64,000 nt of DNA from Sphingobacterium faecium. GTDB taxonomy: Bacteria; Bacteroidota; Bacteroidia; Sphingobacteriales; Sphingobacteriaceae. The stretch spans positions 620,001-684,000 of the forward strand of contig NZ_QBKH01000001.1 of NCBI RefSeq assembly GCF_003054045.1, written 5' to 3'. Every line of letters begins with the position of its first letter. Positions within the stretch are counted from its first letter, which is position 1. Of the stretch, positions 47,392 to 56,183 are shown one piece after another. The notes under the pieces are model-generated. The model saw only the letters and a program-made list of their open reading frames with translations. It had not been told where the DNA came from and made no database searches. Made by a program: the position numbers and the translations under genes.

Positions 47392-47426
47392 AAAAAAGAC
47401 CAGAAAGTTAAAATCTGGTCTTTTTT
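47392..47426. terminator. Terminator between the metallopeptidase and the LuxE-like gene
   Basis: AAAAAAGACCAGA / TCTGGTCTTTTTT perfect 13-bp stem, bidirectional tracts, 9-nt loop. Confidence 0.88.
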
Positions 47427-47521
47427 GATATTTTGGCTAACTTTTAAAATCAGGTTTTTTTATTATTTTCTTTCTGCATATCTTAAGCATACATCTAATT
47501 GCGACGATCTGCATGCATAAA

Positions 47522-48499
47522 TTATTGTACAAGTAAATTACAACCGCGTATATCGCTTTGATCAAACCGACCTAATACTTCAAAAGATCCATCATCGTAA
47601 ATTTTTCCGAGGTCTTGGGTTGCGATAAATGAACATGAATATCGATTTGCTAGGTCAATAACATTGATCGCTCCTGTTTTTTTGTTTGTCGCAAGTGTTA
47701 GTGGATCATTTGTTTCTCGAATTAAAATCTTCATCCAATTGGGATGCTTAAATATGCCATTGCCATAAGAATATCCTTGAGACAGTAATTCTGTCATTCC
47801 ATATTCAGAATGTATGCCAGAAACCTGAAAGCTTTTACAAAGTAAATCATGAATTTCTTCCCGAACCATTTCTTTACGTTTGCCTTTCATGCCTCCCGTC
47901 TCCATGATGATTAATTCTGGAAAAGATAATTCATATTTTTCTATGAAATCTAGTAAGGCAAATGTCACTCCGAAAAGTAATGTCTTCGTCCCTTTTGTTT
48001 TTAATTGTAAGAGTGTTTGGTATAGTTCTTCGTGATTATACAGAAAATAGTTACTTTCTGGCTGTTGACTATGCTCCATTAAATCATTAATCATATAAAT
48101 TAGTGAAGATCCAGTACGTTCTAAATAGGAGGGAAGTAGAGCTAATATGGCTATATTTTCCATTTTTCCATAAAATTGTTCAAAAGCAGTTCTGAAACTT
48201 TGCTCATAAACTTTTTTTTCAGCAACAAGATGCTTACTGGTAGTCATTCCTGTGGTTCCTGAACTTGTAAATATGATCTCAGGTTGTAGATCATGGGCAA
48301 TAATTTCCTGAGTTTTAAAAAGCTCGATTGGCAGAAATGGTATTTTAGTGTAATGATCGATCGTATTTATTTTTATATTGAGGTACTGCACATATTTTTT
48401 GTAAATACTGACATGTTCCATTTGAAAATGAAAAGTGTCTAAGCAGATTTTATTAAATTCTGTTTGATTTTGAATAGTAAATACCCGATCCCAGTTCAT
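47522..48499 (-). CDS. LuxE-like acyl-protein synthetase / acyltransferase
   Basis: A 325-residue adenylate-forming protein related to LuxE, the fatty-acid-activating subunit of the bioluminescence reductase complex. The adenylation motif TSSGTTGMT is at 78-86; ETGGMKGKRKEM and SEYGMTELLSQ (the A5-like loop) follow. It might activate a fatty acid for the LuxC-like reductase at 36.6 kb, or load acyl groups onto another carrier. It has its own promoter. No luxA, luxB or luxD is in the window. Confidence 0.82.
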   Translation of the reverse strand: MNWDRVFTIQNQTEFNKICLDTFHFQMEHVSIYKKYVQYLNIKINTIDHYTKIPFLPIELFKTQEIIAHDLQPEIIFTSSGTTGMTTSKHLVAEKKVYEQSFRTAFEQFYGKMENIAILALLPSYLERTGSSLIYMINDLMEHSQQPESNYFLYNHEELYQTLLQLKTKGTKTLLFGVTFALLDFIEKYELSFPELIIMETGGMKGKRKEMVREEIHDLLCKSFQVSGIHSEYGMTELLSQGYSYGNGIFKHPNWMKILIRETNDPLTLATNKKTGAINVIDLANRYSCSFIATQDLGKIYDDGSFEVLGRFDQSDIRGCNLLVQ

Positions 48500-48517
48500 A
48501 CGCTATAAATTTCAGTA

Positions 48518-48547
48518 CAAACTTAGATAAATTTGTTTTATTTACAA
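48518..48547 (-). promoter_or_regulatory. Promoter of the LuxE-like gene
   Basis: On the minus strand TTG (48547-48545), 19-nt spacer and TAAGTTTG (48525-48518), 18 nt before the ATG. Confidence 0.6.
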
Positions 48548-48689
48548 TCCTAAATGCATGACAGGTCACTCATGTACCCATTCATTTTTTTGCTTTTGAC
48601 TAATGTTTGTGCCAATATGAATAATTTCTAGGCTGTTAATATCTGTATTGGATAGTGGCAATGAGGCTATCAATAAAAATTTAGCGCAT

Positions 48690-48726
48690 AAAAAAGGTTC
48701 TTGTTAATGTTCAAGAACCTTTTTTT
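48690..48726 (-). terminator. Terminator of fabG
   Basis: AAAAAAGGTTCTTG / CAAGAACCTTTTTT perfect 14-bp stem with an 8-nt loop, about 20 nt after the fabG stop on the minus strand. Confidence 0.88.
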
Positions 48727-48746
48727 AATATTTTATGTATATCTGA

Positions 48747-49490
48747 TTACAACATACCGCCATCTACAGGCAATACTTGTCCTGTAACGTATGCCGATAA
48801 ATCTGATGCAAGAAATAAACATGCATTTGCAACATCTTCTGCTTCTCCAGCACGTTTCAATGGTATACCTGCTTCCCAGCCTGCTACTACTTTCGGATCT
48901 AATACTTCTGTCATTTCAGTACGAATAAAACCTGGAGCAACGACATTGGATCTGATATTACGTGAACCTAATTCTTTAGCAACTGATTTTGAAAAGCCAA
49001 TAATTCCAGCTTTAGAAGCAGCATAATTTGCTTGGCCTGCATTTCCTTGAACGCCTACTACAGAACTCATGTTAATAAAAGAACCCTTACGGTTTTTCAT
49101 CATGACCTTGGATGCTGCTTTAGTGATATTGAATACGGATTTTAAGTTTACATTGATTACATCGTCCCAATTTTCTTCTGTCATACGCATTAACAAGCCA
49201 TCTTTTGTAATTCCTGCATTGTTTACAACCACATCAATAGTGCCGAAATCAGCAACGATGTCACTGATTAATTTTTCAGCTTCATCAAATTTTGATGCAT
49301 CTGAACGGTAACCTTTTACAGTCGTTCCGAAAGCCTGAAGTTCTTGCTCCAAAGCTTGACCTTTTTCCACAGATGATAAATATGTGAATGCCACTTTTGC
49401 ACCATGTTGTGCAAATACTTCAGCAATTTTTCTTCCTATTCCTTTTGAGGCTCCAGTGATTAGAGCAGTTTTTCCTTCAAGTAATTTCAT
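48747..49490 (-). CDS. fabG: 3-oxoacyl-[acyl-carrier-protein] reductase
   Basis: A 247-residue SDR enzyme of fatty-acid synthesis that reduces 3-oxoacyl-ACP with NADPH. TGASKGIG is at 12-19, NNAG at 90-93, catalytic Ser142/143, Tyr156 and Lys160 (YAASK), and the FabG-typical end VTGQVLPVDGGML. Not linked to other fab genes here. Confidence 0.93.
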   Translation of the reverse strand: MKLLEGKTALITGASKGIGRKIAEVFAQHGAKVAFTYLSSVEKGQALEQELQAFGTTVKGYRSDASKFDEAEKLISDIVADFGTIDVVVNNAGITKDGLLMRMTEENWDDVINVNLKSVFNITKAASKVMMKNRKGSFINMSSVVGVQGNAGQANYAASKAGIIGFSKSVAKELGSRNIRSNVVAPGFIRTEMTEVLDPKVVAGWEAGIPLKRAGEAEDVANACLFLASDLSAYVTGQVLPVDGGML

Positions 49491-49740
49491 TCTTTTGTAT
49501 TATATGTACTATAATGTACTTGCAAAAATGTTAAAACTATACTACAATCGCAACCTTAATATCAATTTAATTTTGCATTCTCGAAAAGCATAATTGAAAA
49601 ATAAGTTTTAAAAATAGCGACTACTTTAAAGAGTCGGGTTAAATCAAAATAAGGAAAACGTTCAGGTTAGGGAATTCTTAATAATAGTATGGTATTTTTG
49701 AATAAGTGGTTTTAAAAAGTACAGTTTTTTGACAAAAGGA

Positions 49741-49772
49741 TTGCGTTAATATAAAAATCTATATTAAATTTG
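49741..49772 (+). promoter_or_regulatory. Promoter of mqo
   Basis: TTG (49741-49743), a 21-nt spacer and TAAATTTG (49765-49772), 16 nt before the start. The preceding part of the 298-nt gap (49491-49740) shows nothing else I recognise. Confidence 0.5.
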
Positions 49773-49788
49773 CATCAATCACGAAGAC

Positions 49789-51297
49789 ATGAGTAAAAAA
49801 ACAAAAAATACCAAAGAGGTAGACGTCGTTTTAATTGGCGCAGGTATCATGAGCGCAACTCTAGGCACACTTATTAATGAGTTGAGTCCGGATATTAAAA
49901 TAGAGATTTTAGAGCGCTTGGATGTTGTTGCAGCGGAGAGTTCAGATGCATGGAATAATGCAGGAACTGGTCACTCTGCATTATGTGAATTGAATTATAC
50001 CCCACAACAAGCGGATGGTTCGGTAACAATTGATAAAGCAATCAGTATTGCTGAACAATTTGAGGTATCTAAACAATTTTGGACTTACTTGGTCGACCAA
50101 GGAGTTATCAAAAAACCGGAAGACTTTATTCGTTCTGTCCCGCATATGAGTGCTGTTTTTGGCGAAAAAGATATTGATTTTCTTCATAAGAGATTCGATG
50201 CTTTGTCTAAGAATAACTTGTTTAAGGGCATGGAATATACAGAAGATAAGGCCGTCTTAAATGAATGGATTCCATTAATGATGAAAGGTCGTCCTGCAGA
50301 TGATAAAATCGCTGCGACGAAAATGATATTAGGTACGGATGTAAATTTTGGCGCGTTAACACGTGATTTAGTTGAGCATTTGGATTCTAAAGAAAATATT
50401 ACCTTACATCTTACCCAAGAAGTACGTGATATTGATAGAAATGAAAATGGTACATGGGAATTAGAAGTCAAGGATTTAAAGACTGGGGAAAAAAGATCAA
50501 TCAACGCTAAGTTTGTTTTTATAGGTGCTGGTGGACACTCTTTATTATTATTAGAGAAATCTGGTATTCCTGAATCTAAAGGTTATGGAGGATTTCCTGT
50601 TGGAGGTCAGTGGTTACGTTGTGTCAATGATGATGTGATCAAAGAGCATCATGCGAAAGTATATGGTAAAGCATCTATAGGTGCACCTCCAATGTCTGTT
50701 CCACATCTTGATACGCGTTATATAGATGGTAAGCAAGCTTTATTGTTTGGACCATACGCTGGTTTTTCCACTAAATTTTTAAAACAAGGTTCTTATTTTG
50801 ACTTACCGGCTTCTATCAAGTTATCAAATATTAAACCGATGTTATCTGTAGGACGTGATAATATGGACTTAACAAAATATTTAATTTCAGAGGTGATGAA
50901 GAGTCCCAAAGATAAATTAGATGCTTTGAAACAGTTTATGCCTACAGCGCAATTAGAGGATTGGAAAATTGAAGTTGCTGGCCAGCGTGTACAAGTGATC
51001 AAAAAAGATGCTAAGCATGGGGGTGTTCTAGAATTTGGTACTGAAGTTGTATCTTCTGCAGATGGTTCCATTGCAGCGTTATTAGGCGCTTCGCCAGGTG
51101 CATCTACTTCTGTAGCTATTATGATCAAACTTCTGAAAAGATGTTTTCCGGAACGTGCTAAAGCGGATGAATATCGCAAAAAGTTACGTGAAATGATCCC
51201 ATCACATGGACAATCATTGAATGATGATGCTGAGCTTTGTGAAGCCACTAGAAAGCGGACACATACTGCATTAAAACTTGAAAATTTTAAAGATTAA
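49789..51297 (+). CDS. mqo: Malate:quinone oxidoreductase
   Basis: A 502-residue membrane-associated FAD enzyme that oxidises malate to oxaloacetate and reduces menaquinone. FAD-binding GAGIMSATLG is at 17-26; WNNAGTGHSALCELNYTP and the C-terminal LGASPGASTSVAIMIKLL are diagnostic. It is complete. It ends just before the TPP riboswitch of the next operon. Confidence 0.96.
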   Translation: MSKKTKNTKEVDVVLIGAGIMSATLGTLINELSPDIKIEILERLDVVAAESSDAWNNAGTGHSALCELNYTPQQADGSVTIDKAISIAEQFEVSKQFWTYLVDQGVIKKPEDFIRSVPHMSAVFGEKDIDFLHKRFDALSKNNLFKGMEYTEDKAVLNEWIPLMMKGRPADDKIAATKMILGTDVNFGALTRDLVEHLDSKENITLHLTQEVRDIDRNENGTWELEVKDLKTGEKRSINAKFVFIGAGGHSLLLLEKSGIPESKGYGGFPVGGQWLRCVNDDVIKEHHAKVYGKASIGAPPMSVPHLDTRYIDGKQALLFGPYAGFSTKFLKQGSYFDLPASIKLSNIKPMLSVGRDNMDLTKYLISEVMKSPKDKLDALKQFMPTAQLEDWKIEVAGQRVQVIKKDAKHGGVLEFGTEVVSSADGSIAALLGASPGASTSVAIMIKLLKRCFPERAKADEYRKKLREMIPSHGQSLNDDAELCEATRKRTHTALKLENFKD

Positions 51298-51311
51298 TTT
51301 CTTCTAACCAT

Positions 51312-51437
51312 ACTTATGGGGTGCTTGCAGTAGGATTTACTGTTACAGGCTGAGATTATACCCAAATAACAACAATTGCTCATTTACTCTGAGCAATTGT
51401 TGTTATATACCTGATCCGGGTAATGCTGGCGTAGGGA
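51312..51437 (+). promoter_or_regulatory. TPP riboswitch (THI element)
   Basis: The conserved core is readable: GGGGTGC (51318-51324), GGCTGAGATTATACCC (51348-51363), ACCTGATCCGGGTAATGC (51409-51426) and GCGTAGGGA (51429-51437). A long perfect P3 extension, AACAACAATTGCTCA with TGAGCAATTGTTGTT, lies between them. After the aptamer, TCCCTA (51472-51477) is complementary to the conserved TAGGGA (51432-51437), and a GTGTGTA/TACACAC hairpin (51479-51504) ends 7 nt before the pnuT ATG. This suggests translational control. Confidence 0.95.
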
Positions 51438-51511
51438 TATTTAATTTCAAAAATCTTGCATTTATAGCGACTCCCTAAGTGTGTATTGTTTTTATTTTAC
51501 ACACATATTAA

Positions 51512-52144
51512 ATGCAGTTAAATCAAATTTTAAACGATTTTTTTCAGCAGGTTAAAGCTACATCCCTCGCAGAATGGCTAGCAGTAGGCTTTGGTATATT
51601 GCAGGTTTGGTTTGCAAAGTCTAATAAACCTATTAATTACCTTTTTGGTATTTCTGGTATTGTGATATCCATTTACGTTTTATATTTCGCAAAACTATAC
51701 GGTGAAATTGCCTTGAACATGTATTACTTATTAATGAGTATTTATGGTTGGATTTACTGGCAACAAAATAGTAATCATCAACATATCATATCGAGTGCAT
51801 CACGTAAGGATTGGATTATTGTCTTATTGATATGTATTATAGGATTTACCGTATTCTATTTCGGATTGTTACATGCTACAGATTCTGATGTTCCGCTATG
51901 GGATGCCTTGGTATCTTGTACCGCATGGGCAGGCATGTGGTTGCTGGCAAAGCGAAAAATCGAGAATTGGATTTTATTAAATATTAGTAATCTCATGGCG
52001 ATCCCTTTGCTTTATCATAAAGATTTACTACTATTCGCAGCACTGACTGTATTTTTATTTGTGATGGCTTTCTTTGGTTATTTTAACTGGAAGAGAATTC
52101 TTAAACATGAACTAACATATGATACTTACTCCAGATCAAATTAA
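51512..52144 (+). CDS. pnuT: PnuT-type thiamine transporter (PnuC family)
   Basis: A 210-residue membrane protein with about seven helices of the PnuC/SWEET-like vitamin-transporter family. The central motif NMYYLLMSIYGWIYW and the aromatic segment CTAWAGMWLLAKRKIENW are typical. The TPP riboswitch directly upstream indicates thiamine, not nicotinamide riboside, as substrate, hence PnuT. Its 3' end overlaps the next gene by 26 nt. Confidence 0.9.
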   Translation: MQLNQILNDFFQQVKATSLAEWLAVGFGILQVWFAKSNKPINYLFGISGIVISIYVLYFAKLYGEIALNMYYLLMSIYGWIYWQQNSNHQHIISSASRKDWIIVLLICIIGFTVFYFGLLHATDSDVPLWDALVSCTAWAGMWLLAKRKIENWILLNISNLMAIPLLYHKDLLLFAALTVFLFVMAFFGYFNWKRILKHELTYDTYSRSN

Positions 52145-53192
52145 TCTGATAAAAGACCAACAACAGCATGCAATTGATTCTAAAACGATGACTGCAGCTC
52201 AATTGGATTTAACCATTGCTGAAAAATGGTTTAAGATATGGGTACCTCAATCTCTTGGTGGTTTGGGATTTTCTTTGTTAGAAGGACTCCAATTTTTAGA
52301 GGAGTTGGCTTATCATGATGGCGGCTTAGCCTGGACCATTACTTTATGCTCCGGAGCTAATTTATTTGTCGGTTTTATCGATCTGCAAATCGGTAACGAG
52401 ATTTTTAAGAATCCTCAAGTCTGTCTTGGTGGAAGTGGTCGTGCATCGGGATACGCAGAGCGTGAGCAAGGAGGTTATATAATTAAGGGTCATTGGAAAT
52501 ATGCTACTGGAGCTCCGCATCTGACTCATTTTACAGCAAACTGTGTCATCACTGAAAATGGTATACCCGTATTGGATGAAAGTGGTCATCAGCTTGTATA
52601 TTCTTTCTTTTTCGATCGGAATGATGTTTTAATTCATTATGATTGGGATACGTTTGGTTTAGAGTGTACAGCAAGCCACAGCTTTTCTGTAGAAAATATT
52701 TTTGTAAAGGACTCACGGAGTTTTTTGATTAATGAATCAAAAAGTACTTGGCCTGAACTTTTGTACCAGTATCCCTTTATTCCGTTTGCAGAACTAACAT
52801 TGCTAAGTAATTTTATCGGTATGTTTAGACGCTTTATTGATCTGGTCGAAAGGTATTTTATTATAAAATCTCAGGATGAAGTCTGGTTAAAGGATAAAGG
52901 GAAACTTCATTTTAAACGATTGGATAAGATACGAGATGATTTTAATAAACGGAGAGATTTAATTTATCAATTGGCAGAGCAATCGTGGAAAAATCGGGAA
53001 CAAGACATGGATAACGCCATAATATATAACAGGATTGCAATTGAAAGTCGCGCCTTTGTATCTATTTTCAAAGATCATGTGATTCATTTATTTCCACTTT
53101 GTGGCATAGAAGCTGCACAGCGGGAGAAGGAAATGAACATCGTATTTAGAAATATTTTTACCGCTTCGCAACACAGTTTATTACAGGAATAA
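52119..53192 (+). CDS. Acyl-CoA-dehydrogenase-fold flavoprotein (monooxygenase-like) in the thiamine operon
   Basis: A 357-residue protein with the acyl-CoA dehydrogenase N-terminal and middle domains (ETC: GGLGFSLLEGLQFLEELAYHDGGLAW, then GGYIIKGHWKYATGAPHLTHF) and a C-terminus ending in FRNIFTASQHSL. That last pattern is characteristic of the type 2 C-terminal domain found in reduced-flavin monooxygenases such as HsaA/DszC-like enzymes. It overlaps pnuT by 26 nt, so it is translationally coupled and under TPP control. The substrate is unknown; a thiamine precursor or degradation product is plausible. No flavin reductase is adjacent. Confidence 0.75.
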   Translation: MILTPDQINLIKDQQQHAIDSKTMTAAQLDLTIAEKWFKIWVPQSLGGLGFSLLEGLQFLEELAYHDGGLAWTITLCSGANLFVGFIDLQIGNEIFKNPQVCLGGSGRASGYAEREQGGYIIKGHWKYATGAPHLTHFTANCVITENGIPVLDESGHQLVYSFFFDRNDVLIHYDWDTFGLECTASHSFSVENIFVKDSRSFLINESKSTWPELLYQYPFIPFAELTLLSNFIGMFRRFIDLVERYFIIKSQDEVWLKDKGKLHFKRLDKIRDDFNKRRDLIYQLAEQSWKNREQDMDNAIIYNRIAIESRAFVSIFKDHVIHLFPLCGIEAAQREKEMNIVFRNIFTASQHSLLQE

Positions 53193-53225
53193 TATCGAAG
53201 CGATAAGGTTTATCGCTTCGATATT
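53191..53225. terminator. 16-bp hairpin between convergent genes
   Basis: AATATCGAAGCGATAA / TTATCGCTTCGATATT perfect stem with a 3-nt GGT loop. It overlaps the stop codon of the upstream gene and ends 3 nt before the stop of the convergent one. It has no T-tract, so it may act by structure or with Rho. Confidence 0.65.
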
Positions 53226-53227
53226 AA

Positions 53228-53431
53228 TTATTGATTCTCAAGCGCTTTTTTTAAATTTATCAGACGATGGTAAGAAGGACATTTTTCTAATTCTTTATTC
53301 CAACGTTCCAAAGCAGCTATATTAGCTTGTAGAAACTTGGGCATATCGAAAATATGCATATCAACTGTTATTTGTATTTCTTCGGGTAATGATACAACAT
53401 CAAAATATTCTTTTAATTCCTCAATAGTCAT
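53228..53431 (-). CDS. Small conserved protein (DUF6965-like)
   Basis: A 67-residue mostly helical protein beginning MTIEELKEYF with the segment LPEEIQI and ending KKALENQ. Similar short proteins are common in Bacteroidota; I associate this pattern with DUF6965 but could not confirm it. No function known. It lies alone and convergent to the thiamine operon. Confidence 0.65.
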   Translation of the reverse strand: MTIEELKEYFDVVSLPEEIQITVDMHIFDMPKFLQANIAALERWNKELEKCPSYHRLINLKKALENQ

Positions 53432-53545
53432 ATGCCAAAGATAAAATTATAATGTGATAGAAAAAATTTAAGGTTACTCTTTGTTTATGCTAAATCATCT
53501 ATATTTATAATCTGGCAATAGTTTTAAAACAAGATTTAAAGATTC

Positions 53546-54052
53546 ATGAGAATAGAAAAAAGTAGTATTGAAGATTTGGTTACCCACATGGAATTGTATG
53601 AGCAGGCAATTGCCTATCAACATGCATTAGGTAAGGTGAACTGGTTGGGATTTGAAGAGTGTGTGGTACTTAAGGAAATTGAAGCGGGACAGCAGTATAA
53701 GATTGTGATAGATAAACAAATTGCTTGTGTTTTTCTACTCGCTGATTCTGATCCGATTATATGGCAAGAAAAAAATGATATACCGGCGATTTATATTCAT
53801 CGTATTGCTACAAATCCATTTTTTAGAGGTCAAAATTTTGTCGTCAAGATAATTGAATATGTGAAAATAATAGCTAAACAAGAACAAAAAGAATTTATAA
53901 GAATGGATACTACTGCAGGTAATAAACGATTAAATCATTATTATAAAGAATGTGGTTTTAATATTGTAGCCACCATTGCGCTTCAGGGAAATACTGATAT
54001 GCCAGCGCATTATCGAAATAACTCATTTACGCTTTTTGAAATGAAAGTATAA
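53546..54052 (+). CDS. GNAT family N-acetyltransferase
   Basis: A 168-residue acetyltransferase. Acetyl-CoA loop region is YIHRIATNPFFRGQNFVVKIIEYV (about 90-113), and NKRLNHYYKECGFNIV is the typical C-terminal motif. The substrate is unknown. Confidence 0.85.
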   Translation: MRIEKSSIEDLVTHMELYEQAIAYQHALGKVNWLGFEECVVLKEIEAGQQYKIVIDKQIACVFLLADSDPIIWQEKNDIPAIYIHRIATNPFFRGQNFVVKIIEYVKIIAKQEQKEFIRMDTTAGNKRLNHYYKECGFNIVATIALQGNTDMPAHYRNNSFTLFEMKV

Positions 54053-54229
54053 TATCTTTTTTTTTAATACTGATTATTTATTGTTTATAAACAATGCTTA
54101 ATTTCTGCTAAAAGAGATTCTACCTATAAATTCCTTTTACTTTACATGGCTAATTCCTACCAATAGATGCTATTGGAATATAAGCTATCTATAAATCTAA
54201 AGGTAGACCTTATCGGGAAAGGTTCTTAT
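54053..54229. other. Intergenic region with a short perfect inverted repeat
   Basis: Between convergent genes, CCAATAG-ATG-CTATTGG (54160-54176) is a perfect 7-bp palindrome flanked by ATTCC/GGAAT. It could be a weak terminator or operator. Nothing else is evident. Confidence 0.3.
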
Positions 54230-55066
54230 TTATTTCTTTGGGTATAATTTTTTAAATGCATTATATACGGCTTGGTGAACAATTGTTGCATGCAATTCTA
54301 GTTGTAAATAGTCAAAACATAAATTGATGTTATTGATTTGTTTCAATATCTGAGAAAACTTTATTGATTCCTCATACATTTTAATGTCTTCATCTTTATT
54401 GGGAATTCCTAAATAGACGTTTAATGGATTTTTGATATTAGCATTTAATGGATTTTTAGATTCATGTAATAATTTTTGTTCTCCCCACCATAGACTCGGT
54501 GCTATAATGATGTATTTACTAAATAAATCAGGCTTCTCCACTAGAATTTCAGATGCTAAAAGACCTGCTAATGATTCTCCAATAACTGTTCGATCTTTAT
54601 TTGCATGGTATTTATTTTCCATATAAGGCTGTAATTCACTTTCAAGAAATGCGATGTATGCTGCTGATTTTCCATATTGGGGAAAACTTTCTTTCTTAAA
54701 ACCTTCTTTTTCTAGGAATTCCAGATTGTCTACAGCAAATGTGAAATCTCTCTTTCTATTGGTATTTTCGATACCAACGACGATTGATTTTGGAAATTGC
54801 GCGATCCACGGTTGTGTATAATAACGAACGATCCCCACTAGGTGAATAAAATCTTCTTTTATACCTCCATCTAAAATATAGATGGTCGGGTATTTGATTG
54901 TATCTGTGCTATTATAATCTTCTGGAAAATATATATTTATAGTTCTATTCTCTTTAAGTATTGTTGAATATATCTGATCTGTTTGCCCAAGATCAATGAC
55001 GCTTTGAGCATGTAAATTACTCGTTGAGAAAATAATTGCAATGAATAGTTGTATGTATTTTGTCAT
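54230..55066 (-). CDS. Secreted alpha/beta-hydrolase esterase (esterase-D/IroE-like)
   Basis: A 278-residue protein with a signal peptide (1-20, cut before Gln21). It has TIYILDGG, the nucleophile elbow VIGESLAGLL (Ser165) and a C-terminal His (His259 or His264 in HATIVHQAV). Siderophore esterases and carboxylesterases share this type. No siderophore genes are near, so the substrate is open. Confidence 0.82.
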   Translation of the reverse strand: MTKYIQLFIAIIFSTSNLHAQSVIDLGQTDQIYSTILKENRTINIYFPEDYNSTDTIKYPTIYILDGGIKEDFIHLVGIVRYYTQPWIAQFPKSIVVGIENTNRKRDFTFAVDNLEFLEKEGFKKESFPQYGKSAAYIAFLESELQPYMENKYHANKDRTVIGESLAGLLASEILVEKPDLFSKYIIIAPSLWWGEQKLLHESKNPLNANIKNPLNVYLGIPNKDEDIKMYEESIKFSQILKQINNINLCFDYLQLELHATIVHQAVYNAFKKLYPKK

Positions 55067-55248
55067 TATAATTTTTTTACAGAACAGACTAGCGATATCG
55101 TGCTGTTAAAGATAAGTCTAAATATGCAAAATCGATTATGAAAACTAGGCGTTTGGAAAATATGCATTTAAGAGGAAAAGCCATGATATATAATGATTAA
55201 ACACTATAAGCATTTGATTGTTATATATATAAGTAATAGAATAAATCT

Positions 55249-55719
55249 ATGGACAGCAATAAAAATAGTTTGGATGCACGTATTGCACGATACAATAAGC
55301 ATTATGGATTCTTAGAAAATCCTCAAAAATTTAGTCTAGTATGTAATCCACATCGATTGATTGTTAGAAATTTTGCGCTGCGAAATAATCGACGTGATCT
55401 ATATGAAGAATATATTCGGAATTTTTATCCTGAAAAAGCAATTAAAGAATTGGTAGAATTTGATTCTTGTCTTATGTATTTAAAATTTTTGACTAAGGAA
55501 GAGGCTAGATACTGGTTTATTTCTAATGATACGAAAGTGGTGGAATCTGACATTCAAGTGAGTGAAAGTGATGCCATATTGCGAATGCTGTTTGTAGAGA
55601 ATGAACAGGATCGTAAAGATTTACTCCATTCTGATCAATCCATTGTTTTAAATCGAGTTACCCCGGAATCTATTCTAAAAAGTCGCGATCATTTTTGGAT
55701 TGATACCCGAATATGTTAA
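55249..55719 (+). CDS. Protein of unknown function
   Basis: A 156-residue soluble, charged protein without signal peptide or membrane segment. It has a predicted helical middle (RRDLYEEYIRNFYPEKAIKELVEFD, about 44-68) and no motif I recognise. Codon use looks coding and it has no overlapping competitor. It lies alone before the MarR-GNAT gene, about 460 nt away. Confidence 0.55.
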   Translation: MDSNKNSLDARIARYNKHYGFLENPQKFSLVCNPHRLIVRNFALRNNRRDLYEEYIRNFYPEKAIKELVEFDSCLMYLKFLTKEEARYWFISNDTKVVESDIQVSESDAILRMLFVENEQDRKDLLHSDQSIVLNRVTPESILKSRDHFWIDTRIC

Positions 55720-56101
55720 TGGCTAAAAATTGAATACTTGCATGTACTGATTTTATTGCTTTTTAAATGGTATGGGATGATTTTGCAGGTGTCCGTGTGT
55801 GTCGGACGAATTATTATAATTTCCGACTTCTTGGTGTTTTTAACTATTGAAAAAAATCAATTAAACTTATTCAAATGGCATATCAATTCGTTTCATAAAT
55901 GTTTCAATATAAATGTCACCCTTTCCTCTACAGAAATTCTAGGAACTTCTATAATATCGTAATGATAATTGGTATAAGTGCTTCGCATGATGGTAAAGGT
56001 ATAAATTGCTTCTTCCCAAGAGTAAAGCTTATAATAGATGAAACCAACTGTTTTTTGGACCCATTAGGATCCAGGGAAAAATCCAAATTATTACATATTC
56101 T
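55720..56101. other. Upstream region of the MarR-GNAT gene
   Basis: A gap without a convincing gene (total 464 nt to 56183). It contains the palindrome GTCCG-TGTGTGT-CGGAC (55791-55807), followed by no T-tract. The frame of the MarR-GNAT gene stays open upstream to 55899, but the residues there do not resemble a protein domain. Confidence 0.35.
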
Positions 56102-56158
56102 TTTGATAAGAAGAATATTTTTATATTTTTGCATAACTAGTTATGTAATTGGTTATGC
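56102..56158 (+). promoter_or_regulatory. Promoter and palindromic operator of the MarR-GNAT gene
   Basis: TTTG (56102-56105), an 18-nt spacer and TATTTTTG (56124-56131) form a promoter. The operator starts at the last base of the -7 element: GCATAAC (56131-56137), TA, GTTATGT (56140-56146), then a second GTTATGC at 56152-56158. GCATAAC pairs with either right half. Position over the start site fits autorepression by the MarR domain. Confidence 0.65.
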
Positions 56159-56183
56159 AGATGGGCAATCTAAAAAATATTTT

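Noticed and set aside
36599-48499. A lux bioluminescence system
   Set aside because: LuxC-like and LuxE-like genes are 10 kb apart and no luxA, luxB or luxD is present.
50793-51248. 151-residue antisense frame inside mqo
   Set aside because: Shadow frame opposite a clear conserved gene.
55899-56183. N-terminal extension of the MarR-GNAT protein
   Set aside because: It would lie upstream of the promoter and operator and has no domain character.
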